A stretch of 25,723 nucleotides of DNA from Burkholderiaceae bacterium (GTDB lineage Bacteria; Pseudomonadota; Gammaproteobacteria; Burkholderiales; Burkholderiaceae): positions 1-25,723 of the forward strand of contig JAGOCV010000007.1 in NCBI GenBank assembly GCA_017998575.1. Reading direction: 5' to 3'. Positions 17,701 to 23,513 of this stretch are shown in pieces. The translations under genes were made by a program, and so were the position numbers. Within the stretch, counting starts at the first letter, position 1, and the number at the start of each line of letters is the position of its first letter. Under the pieces are notes generated by a model. That model had not been told where the DNA came from and ran no database searches. It was given only the letters and a program-made list of their open reading frames with translations.

Positions 17701-17856
17701 GGTCCCCTGTGGACCAGCATGGCGATCACGATGATCGGCGGCCTAGCGCTGGGAACACTGGTGACGCTGGGCCTGATTCCGATCCTGTACGACCTGCTGT
17801 TCTCGCTGCGCGTGCGCAGCGGCGGCAAGTCCACGAATGGGGAAGCGACCGCATGA
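14761..17856 (+). CDS. RND efflux pump, inner-membrane permease (AcrB/ACR_tran family)
   Basis: The 1031-residue protein is a proton-driven RND exporter of normal length. It has an N-terminal helix, a porter domain (about 30-330), helices TM2-TM6 from about 340, a large second periplasmic loop (about 550-860) and TM8-TM12. The TM4 motif reads GLLVDNGIVIAEDIERR, so the first proton-relay Asp is kept (D405), but the second Asp of AcrB-type pumps is Asn (N406). In TM10 the position of AcrB Lys940 seems to be Glu, in NNAVLLLERIEAE. Such variants occur in RND subfamilies outside classic AcrB; the substrate (drug, metal or lipid) cannot be assigned. Translationally coupled to the adaptor gene and, through a mini-ORF, to the lipid-transporter genes. 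Confidence 0.95.
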   Translation: MKLTHSALGASRLTLFAALMVLVGGIVTFLGFPSQEEPTVTIRDALVTISHPGMPSEQVEALLAKPVEERLREIGSLKRIVTTVRPGTATIQLTAYDHVKDLPALWQRVRAKSAEAGQALPAGSFGPFVDDDFGRVAVASIAVTAPGFGMSEMREPLRDLRAQLHTLPGVERVTFYGLQEDRVYVAFDRGRLVEAGLSPASVMQQLQAQNVVAPGGLVSASGLAMTVATSGELRSTEELRHFLVSVSDTSGAGGTREVPLGHLARIEVMPADPPESAAVYEGMPAVVVAVSMATGYNIGDFGAQLRTKLEETARQLPAGFEQHVVTFQADVVAREMGRMHQVMGETILIVMVVVMLFLGWRTGLIVGAIVPLTILGALIAMRALGVELQTVSIAAIIMALGLLVDNGIVIAEDIERRLAAGEERRHACIEAGRTLAVPLLTSSLVIVMAFSPFFIGQTATNEYLRSLPIVLGLTLLGSWLLSITVTPLLCLYFAKVHPSHGEGAGQYDSRFYRGYRRIITRVLDHKALFIGTMLVLLTGAGVVLASIPYDFLPKSDRLQFQMPVTLQPGSDSRETLRTVEAMSRWFADDKVNPEVTDSIGYVADGGPRIVLGLNPPLPGSNIAYFTVSVAQGTDIEQVIDRTHRYMREAFPQARAEPKRFPLGATEAGVAIYRVVGPDEAVLRETGERIAAALRGLPGIQDVYDDWLPRVPRYVVEVDQLKARRAGISSEDVAQALQLRYSGLQASLIRDNGVAAPIVLRGDARERDAAGSPADTLVYPGAGGAPLPLSAIALVSTASEPSTIMRRNLVRTLTVTGRHPSMTANGIVAEIAPQIDAIELPPGYRIELGGEIEDSAEANQSLLQFMPHALIMILLLFVWQFNSFRKLFIVVASIPFVLIGAALALLLTGYPFGFIATFGLLALAGIIVNNAVLLLERIEAELASGLARREAVISAAVMRLRPIVMTKLTCIVGLIPLMLFGGPLWTSMAITMIGGLALGTLVTLGLIPILYDLLFSLRVRSGGKSTNGEATA

Positions 17857-17927
17857 GTTTCCCCTCCGCCATGCATGCACGCCGACTCCGGTCCGCGTTG
17901 CGCCACGACCAGGAGGCTTTGCGATGA
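17853..17927 (+). CDS. Possible 24-codon linker ORF between RND and MlaE-like genes
   Basis: The frame starts MSFPSAMHARRLRSALR. Its ATG overlaps the RND stop (ATGA, 17853-17856) and its own TGA overlaps the ATG of the MlaE-like permease (ATGA, 17924-17927). GGGGAAG lies 8 nt before its start, and the permease ribosome site (GGAGG) lies within its 3' end. This spans the gap exactly and could pass ribosomes from one gene to the next. The Arg/Ala-rich peptide resembles no family I know; it may be only a coupling device, or chance. Confidence 0.35.
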   Translation: MSFPSAMHARRLRSALRHDQEALR

Positions 17928-19075
17928 CGCAGGCATGGCTACGCCGCGAGGCCAACGCTGACGGACACGCGGCCTGGATTGCCGGCGGCGACTGGACGAT
18001 CGAGCACTACGGCCGATTGGCCACGTTGGTATCCGACGCGCGCGCAAACCCCGGTGCGCAGCGCGCGGTGCCGTTCCTAGACTGGACGCAGGTCCGCCAG
18101 CTCGACACCGCGGGCGCGGCGCTGCTGGTCGAGATGCTCGGCCCAGTGCTGGCGCGCGAGCACCTGCGCGCCGATCCACGGCTGGAGCCGGAACGCCGAG
18201 CCCTGCTGGAGGTGCTGGTGGACGCTGCGGAGGCCCAACAGGTCGCGGGGCACCCTGCGCTCGATTCCGCGCCTGCATGGCTGCGCGGCATCGCGGGCAT
18301 CGGCGCAACGGCCGAGCGGGGGCTGCATTCGTTACTGGATCTGGCCGGCTTCGTCGGCCAGATCCTGGAGACTTGGCTGCGCATTGCGCCGTACCCGCGG
18401 CGCTGGCGGCTGACTGCGGTGGTCGCGCAGATCCAGCGTGTCGCTGTCGATGCTGTGCCCATCGTCGCCCTGCTGAGTTTCATGGTCGGTACCGTGGTCG
18501 CCTTCCTCGGCGCAACCGTGCTGGCCAACTTCGGCGCCAGCATCTTCGCCGTGCACCTGGTCGCGTTCTCGTTCATGCGCGAGTTCGGCGTGCTGCTACC
18601 GGCGATCCTGATCGCCGGGCGCACCGCCAGCGCCTACACCGCACAGATCGGCTCGATGAAAGCGAACGAGGAGATCGACGCGCTGCGCTCGGGAGGGTTG
18701 AACCCAATCGAGCTGCTGGTGTTGCCGCGGGTGCTGGCACTGCTGGTCTCGCTGCCCCTGCTGACCTTGGTGGGCGTTCTGGCGGGCATCGCTGGCGGTG
18801 CCGCGGTCTGCGTGCTGAGTCTCGACATCTCGCTGGCGCAGTTCCTGGCCATAGTGCAGGACAAGATCGAGGTGCGGCATTTTCTGGTCGGGCTGAGCAA
18901 GGCACCGTTCTTCGCCGTCATGATCGCCGCGATCGGCTGCCACGAGGGTTTCAAGGTCTCCGGAAGCGCGCAGTCGGTGGGCGACCACACCACCTCGAGC
19001 GTGGTGCAGTCGATCTTCGTCGTGATCCTGCTCGACGCGCTGGCGGCGCTGTTCTTCATGGAGATGGGCTGGTGA
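17924..19075 (+). CDS. MlaE-family ABC lipid-transport permease with N-terminal STAS-like domain
   Basis: MlaE-type permeases form the membrane core of MCE transporters that move phospholipids between inner and outer membranes. The 383-residue product has an N-terminal soluble region (about 1-115) resembling a STAS/MlaB domain (GGDWTIEHYGRLATL... LDTAGAALLVEML), then the MlaE domain with five to six helices and the family signature ILIAGRTASAYTAQIGSM followed by NEEIDALRSGGLNP. In E. coli MlaB is a separate protein; here it appears fused. ATG at 17924 has GGAGG 7 nt upstream; the open frame back to 17837 overlaps the RND gene. The stop overlaps the ATPase GTG start. Confidence 0.92.
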   Translation: MTQAWLRREANADGHAAWIAGGDWTIEHYGRLATLVSDARANPGAQRAVPFLDWTQVRQLDTAGAALLVEMLGPVLAREHLRADPRLEPERRALLEVLVDAAEAQQVAGHPALDSAPAWLRGIAGIGATAERGLHSLLDLAGFVGQILETWLRIAPYPRRWRLTAVVAQIQRVAVDAVPIVALLSFMVGTVVAFLGATVLANFGASIFAVHLVAFSFMREFGVLLPAILIAGRTASAYTAQIGSMKANEEIDALRSGGLNPIELLVLPRVLALLVSLPLLTLVGVLAGIAGGAAVCVLSLDISLAQFLAIVQDKIEVRHFLVGLSKAPFFAVMIAAIGCHEGFKVSGSAQSVGDHTTSSVVQSIFVVILLDALAALFFMEMGW

Positions 19076-19884
19076 GCGGCCTTTCGAACGGAACGGCAAC
19101 TCATGCCATCGAGGTGCGCGCGCTGGACAACCGCTTCGGCGAGCAGCAGGTGCACCAGAACCTGGACTTGGACGTTCGGCGTGGCGAAATCCTGGGTGTC
19201 GTCGGCGGTTCGGGCACCGGCAAATCGGTCCTGCTGCGTAGCATCGTTGGTCTTCAGCGCCCGCATGCCGGCGTGGTCCGCATCGAAGGCCTGGATCTGC
19301 TGCAGCTCCACGGCGCAGCGCGCACGCATCTGGAACGGCGCTTCGGCATCCTGTTTCAGAAGGGTGCCCTGTACTCGTCGCTGAGCGTGACCGAGAACGT
19401 CGCCCTGCCGCTGATCGAGCACGCCGGCCTGCCGCGTGCCCAGGCCGAGCACCTGGCGCGCAGCAAGCTGGCGCTGGCTGGCCTGCCACCGGATGCCGGC
19501 GACAAGTCGCCGGCATCCCTGTCGGGTGGCATGGTCAAGCGTGCGGCCTTGGCGCGGGCGCTAGCCTTGGACGCGGGCATCCTATTCTTGGACGAGCCGA
19601 CGGCAGGACTGGACCCGATCGGCGCAGCCGCGTTCGACCAGCTGATTCTGACCTTGCGCAATGCGCTGGGGCTGACCGTGTTCCTGGTGACCCATGACCT
19701 GGACTCGCTCTACACGATCTGCGATCGCGTGGCGGTGCTTGCCAATCGGCAGGTGCTTGTCAATGACAGCATCGAGGTGGTGGAGCGCTTCGACCACCCC
19801 TGGATCCAGGCCTATTTCCACGGACCGCGCGGCCGCGCGGCGGCGCAGGCGCGCGCCGGATCCACGAGCGCGGCGCCGCCGTGA
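19072..19884 (+). CDS. MlaF-like ABC transporter ATP-binding protein
   Basis: The 270-residue ATPase energises the MlaE-like permease. Motifs: Walker A GGSGTGKS (K51), Q-loop LFQKGALY, signature LSGGM at 150-154 (the MlaF-type variant of LSGGQ), Walker B ILFLDEP (D174, E175) and H-loop VTHD (H208). It uses a GTG start at 19072 that overlaps the permease TGA (19073-19075); the longer frame upstream is a shadow of the permease. The C-terminus has an Ala/Arg-rich tail of about 20 residues. It is followed by an 86-bp gap before the MCE gene. Confidence 0.94.
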   Translation: MSGLSNGTATHAIEVRALDNRFGEQQVHQNLDLDVRRGEILGVVGGSGTGKSVLLRSIVGLQRPHAGVVRIEGLDLLQLHGAARTHLERRFGILFQKGALYSSLSVTENVALPLIEHAGLPRAQAEHLARSKLALAGLPPDAGDKSPASLSGGMVKRAALARALALDAGILFLDEPTAGLDPIGAAAFDQLILTLRNALGLTVFLVTHDLDSLYTICDRVAVLANRQVLVNDSIEVVERFDHPWIQAYFHGPRGRAAAQARAGSTSAAPP

Positions 19885-19970
19885 TGCGCGGGTCCGCCTC
19901 CTTCCCCCGACCGCGGTCGCGCGCGCCTGCGCCGAACAGCCGCATGCCTATCAGAGAGGTGCACTGAATC

Positions 19971-20900
19971 ATGGAGCCCCGTGCCCGCCACGTCGCCATC
20001 GGCGTCTTCGTCCTTTTCCTGGCCGCGCTCGGCTTCGGCGTCGCGCTGTGGCTTGGCGACGCCCGTTCCGACCGTGACTTCCACTACTACCGCGTCATGT
20101 TCGACGAGCCGGTGACCGGGCTCTCGATCGGCAGCCCGGTCCAGTACAGCGGCATCACCGTCGGTGAGGTCGCTGCTTTGTCACTGCTGCCCGAGGACCC
20201 GCGCCGGGCCATCGCCCGTGTGCGCATCGAGACCTCGATTCCGATTCGCCAGGACACCCGGGCCGAACTGGTGATCACCGGCATCACCGGCGCTGCGGTG
20301 ATCGAGCTGAGCGACGGTGGTCCTGACGTGCCGCTGCTACCCAGGAAAGAGGGCGAGGAACCGCTGATCCTGGCGCCGCGCTCGGCTCTGGCTTCGCTGG
20401 TCTCCGGCGACGGCAACACCATGACCACGATCAACGGCATCTTGCTGCGCACGCATGAACTGTTCTCCGAAGAGAACGTGGCACTGGTGCATAAGACCTT
20501 GGTGAACCTCGAGGACACCACCGGCACGCTCGCCGGACAGCGCACCGAGCTGGCCGGGCTGGTCAAGAACCTGACCGAAGCGAGCCGGGAATCAACCGCG
20601 GCACTGCGCCAGGCCAATGCCGTGATCGACGATGCCCAAGCGATCCTCAACGAGGAGGGACGCCCCGCACTGGCCAGCACGCGTGAGGCCATGGCCTCGC
20701 TGGAGCGTAGTTCGGCGCGGATGGAAGCCCTATTGCAGCGCAATGCGGCCTCGCTGGATCAGGGCATGGCCGCTACCGGCCCGGCGATGAACGAACTGAG
20801 GCAGTCACTGGCCAGCCTCAACACCGTGCTGCGCCGTCTGGATCGCAACCCCGCCGGCTACCTGCTCGGCAGCGAGAACATCGAGGAAACCACCCCATGA
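19971..20900 (+). CDS. MCE/MlaD-family substrate-binding protein
   Basis: MlaD-type proteins sit on the periplasmic face of the MlaEF complex and form a hexameric ring that guides lipids. The 309-residue product has one N-terminal membrane anchor (about residues 8-27), one MCE domain (about 38-120, with VTGLSIGSPVQYSGITVGEV, the family hallmark), and a long C-terminal helical region (about 155-290) rich in Ala/Glu/Leu. A ring extended by a helical tube or needle is possible, as in other long MCE proteins. GAGAGG precedes the ATG by 11 nt. The stop overlaps the next gene (ATGA, 20897-20900). Confidence 0.93.
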   Translation: MEPRARHVAIGVFVLFLAALGFGVALWLGDARSDRDFHYYRVMFDEPVTGLSIGSPVQYSGITVGEVAALSLLPEDPRRAIARVRIETSIPIRQDTRAELVITGITGAAVIELSDGGPDVPLLPRKEGEEPLILAPRSALASLVSGDGNTMTTINGILLRTHELFSEENVALVHKTLVNLEDTTGTLAGQRTELAGLVKNLTEASRESTAALRQANAVIDDAQAILNEEGRPALASTREAMASLERSSARMEALLQRNAASLDQGMAATGPAMNELRQSLASLNTVLRRLDRNPAGYLLGSENIEETTP

Positions 20901-21607
20901 CCCATGCTTCCCGCAAGCTGCCCGCGACCTTCGCGGCGCTCCTGCTCGCCGCCACGCTGCCGGCCTGCAGCATCCTGCCCAAGCAGGCGCCAGCCGCCAC
21001 CTACCAACTGCCGTTGCAGCACCCGGCACAGGCGCGCAGCGGCGTACATGGGCCGCGCGCCGATGGCCCCATACTGGTCATCCATTCCCCGGCGAGCAAT
21101 CGGGTGCTCGATTCGGACCGGGTCATCATTGCCCAGCCCGATGGACGCCTTGCGGCCTGGCAGGGACTGCGCTGGGCCGATACCGCACCGGTCCTGCTGC
21201 GCGACCGCCTGGCCGAAGCCTTCATCCAGGATGGACGACTGACCGTGCACGTGGACAGTGCGGCGCCCGCCGCCGAACTGGACCTGCTCGGCGCGCTGCG
21301 GGCGTTTCAGGTCGAACAGCGCGGCACCGCGCCGGTGGTGGCGATCCGGCTCGACGCGCAACTGGCCGAGCGCGACCGTGCGGGCGCCGGCGTCAGCCGG
21401 CGCTTTGAGGTGGTGCATGCCGCCGCGAGCAAACGCGAGACCGACGTGATAGCTGCGTTCGGCGCCGCGTCGGATGCGTTGGCTGCCCAAGTCGTCGACT
21501 GGGTCCTGGAGCAGCCCACGGCATCCGCCACCGGTTCGGACGCGCGCGCGCGCCACGCCGACCTGCCATCCCCCGCTGCGGCCGAGTCGTCGCACTCGAC
21601 TAGGTAA
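20897..21607 (+). CDS. ABC-type transport auxiliary lipoprotein (PqiC/YmbA-like)
   Basis: The 236-residue product has a lipoprotein signal peptide (ATFAALLLAATLPACS, lipobox with C24) and the layout of PqiC/ABC-type transport auxiliary lipoproteins: a TYQLP strand, a second strand ILVIHSPAS, then NRVLDSDRVIIAQPDGRLAAWQG and the helix VLLRDRLAEAF. Such lipoproteins are outer-membrane partners of Pqi- or Mce-type transporters. The C-terminal ~35 residues are low in complexity. It completes a four-gene set (permease, ATPase, MCE, lipoprotein). No MlaC-like periplasmic carrier and no MlaA are present, so the set is closer to Pqi-type or TGD-type systems than to the full Mla pathway. Confidence 0.87.
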   Translation: MTHASRKLPATFAALLLAATLPACSILPKQAPAATYQLPLQHPAQARSGVHGPRADGPILVIHSPASNRVLDSDRVIIAQPDGRLAAWQGLRWADTAPVLLRDRLAEAFIQDGRLTVHVDSAAPAAELDLLGALRAFQVEQRGTAPVVAIRLDAQLAERDRAGAGVSRRFEVVHAAASKRETDVIAAFGAASDALAAQVVDWVLEQPTASATGSDARARHADLPSPAAAESSHSTR

Positions 21608-21613
21608 GCTGCC

Positions 21614-21950
21614 ATGCCCAAGTCCGTCCACAGCTACTGGTCACCCGAGCCCATCGCCGTTACCCAATCGCCGAACTGCAGGAGCTCGGCTACGACTGCG
21701 CCTTGGTGTCGCCAGAGCAGGTCGCGGTGACGAGCGCCCAGACTTTCGGCGCGGCCCGGATCCTGCAGTGGATCGTTGATCCGGCCAAGTTCATCGTCTC
21801 ACTGAAACAGCTGGCACTGCGCGCCGGTATCCGCATCCACGTGCGCAGCCAGGTCTCCGGCATCAACGAGGTTGGTGCGGGAGTGCGCGTCGATACCTTC
21901 GCCGGTAAGGTGACGGCCGCCAAGGCGATGCCGTGGGTCAGCGCCTTGCC
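21614..21950 (+). pseudogene. Remnant of a DAO-type FAD-dependent oxidoreductase
   Basis: A start at 21614 reads MPKSVHSYW, the usual opening of D-amino-acid-oxidase-type (DAO) enzymes, but it runs into an unrelated frame and stops. From about 21676 a different frame gives LQELGYDCALVSPEQVA, then WIVDPAKFIVSLKQLALRAGIRIHVRSQVSGI, which matches the middle of the same family. The FAD-binding Rossmann region between these two parts is missing, and the C-terminal half is absent after about 21940, where the sequence runs into the leader of the next gene. So the gene has an internal deletion, a frame change and a lost 3' end. Boundaries are approximate. Confidence 0.65.
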
Positions 21951-22010
21951 GCCGTCACATTCACAAGCCTGCCAGGTTCCGCCTGCAGCCTTTCTGCTTG
22001 GGGTTCTATC

Positions 22011-23315
22011 ATGACTGATCAGCGGCAAAGACATCGCCTAGTGATCGTTGGAGGGGGCGTGGCGGGGCTGGAGATTGCCAGCGCATTGGCCCGCCGATGG
22101 CGACGTCCGGGAACGCCCACAGTCACACTGGTCGATCGGGATTCGGCCCACGTCTGGAAGCCTATGCTGCACATGATCGCGGCAGGTACGCGCGATGTTT
22201 CGCAGCAGCAAACACCCTACTTGGCGCAGGCGCGCGATACCGGATTCGTCTACCAGCCTGGCGAGCTGTGCGGCCTGAATCGGGAACGGCGAGAACTGCA
22301 GATCGCCGCAGTCTACGCTGACGACGGGCGACTTCTGATTCCCGGCCGCATAGTTGGATATGACACTCTGATTATTGCCATCGGCAGTCAAGCGAACGAC
22401 TTCAGGACGCGTGGTGCCGCAAACCACTGTTACCGGATCGACTCGCGCGAGCAGGCCGATGCATTCAACCGGGAGATTCGACTTCGTGTCCTGCAGTGCG
22501 TGGCGCAGGATGCCCAACTCTCAATCGGGATAGTTGGCGGCGGCGCCACAGGCGTGGAGTTGGCTGCCGAATTGGTGCAACTGGCCGAATCAGCGGCGGC
22601 GTATGGCGCCCACGACCTGATGTCGCGCATGTCAGTTGCTTTAATCGAGAGCGGACCGCGATTACTGGCCGCCTTTCCCAAAGACATCTCTGAAGCTACC
22701 CGAGCGCGTTTGGAGCAATTGGGTGTCCGTGTGTACACCGACACACGGGTCAGCGCAGTGGATGCCGATGCCTTCCTGTTTAGCGACGGCACTCGGCGGG
22801 AGGCATCCCTAAAGATCTGGGCGGCCGGGGTCAAGGCTGCGAACTTGCTGTCGAATCTAGCGGGGCTGGAAGCGAATGCTATCAACCAGTTACTGGTACG
22901 GCCCTCGCTGCAGACGACGCAGGACCCGCGGATCTACGCCGTGGGCGATTGCGCGAGCCTTACTTTGTCGGGCAACCAGCGCTCCTTGCCGCCGACAGCA
23001 CAGGTTGCACATCAGCAGGCGCAATACCTCATCCGCCAACTTCCGCGCGTGATCGAGCGAGGCTTGACGCCCCCTGACTTCGTGCACCGCGACCTTGGAT
23101 CCCTGGTGTCACTAGGCGAGTACGACGCATTTGCGTCGCTGGGCAAGTTCGGCCTGCTCAAGGGGACAACGCTACGCGGAAGGCTGGCGCAGGCCAGCCA
23201 TGTGCTGCTCTATCGTAGCCACCAGGCACGCCTGCACGGGATCATTCGCGGTAGTCTCTTGTGGCTGGTTGATCAGCTCAACGCACGTTTACGTGGATCG
23301 ATACGACTTGATTGA
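22011..23315 (+). CDS. Type II NADH dehydrogenase-like NAD(P)/FAD oxidoreductase
   Basis: The 434-residue flavoprotein has two nucleotide-binding motifs, VIVGGGVAGLEIA (residues 11-23) for FAD and IGIVGGGATGVELAAEL (172-188) for NAD(P)H, plus the FAD-contacting IYAVGDCA (308-315). The order and length fit NDH-2, the single-subunit non-proton-pumping NADH:quinone oxidoreductase on the inner face of the membrane. The C-terminal part (about 390-434), hydrophobic and basic, could be the membrane-binding helix. ATG at 22011 is chosen because homology begins there; the ribosome site is weak. It may give the cell a redox bypass that supports envelope or metal stress, but its link to the neighbours is only positional. 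Confidence 0.87.
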   Translation: MTDQRQRHRLVIVGGGVAGLEIASALARRWRRPGTPTVTLVDRDSAHVWKPMLHMIAAGTRDVSQQQTPYLAQARDTGFVYQPGELCGLNRERRELQIAAVYADDGRLLIPGRIVGYDTLIIAIGSQANDFRTRGAANHCYRIDSREQADAFNREIRLRVLQCVAQDAQLSIGIVGGGATGVELAAELVQLAESAAAYGAHDLMSRMSVALIESGPRLLAAFPKDISEATRARLEQLGVRVYTDTRVSAVDADAFLFSDGTRREASLKIWAAGVKAANLLSNLAGLEANAINQLLVRPSLQTTQDPRIYAVGDCASLTLSGNQRSLPPTAQVAHQQAQYLIRQLPRVIERGLTPPDFVHRDLGSLVSLGEYDAFASLGKFGLLKGTTLRGRLAQASHVLLYRSHQARLHGIIRGSLLWLVDQLNARLRGSIRLD

Positions 23316-23513
23316 GCGATTGGAAGGAATTGGTGAGTTGGATATCCAGATAGTCGACACTGAGACCACTGCGTTCGTATGCATGAGCACGAGAGCACCG
23401 AGCGTCAGGACACCTTCCACATGCTCTGGTCATCCAGCAAGCATATGGCGCCGAAACTATGAGCACTCATAGACTTCATGACGACGGAGATTTTAAAGGA
23501 CTAGTACCTGGAA
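23316..23513. other. Junction between cargo and relaxase gene, no gene seen
   Basis: This 198-bp stretch separates the plus-strand cargo from the convergent relaxase gene. No frame in it resembles a protein. A short inverted repeat (CTAGT / ACTAG, 23501-23517) overlaps the relaxase stop codon. The fall in GC content relative to both flanks suggests a cargo-backbone join. Confidence 0.45.

Noticed and set aside
17484..19516. Minus-strand frames opposite the permease and ATPase genes
   Set aside because: Biased shadow frames over genes with complete ABC motifs.
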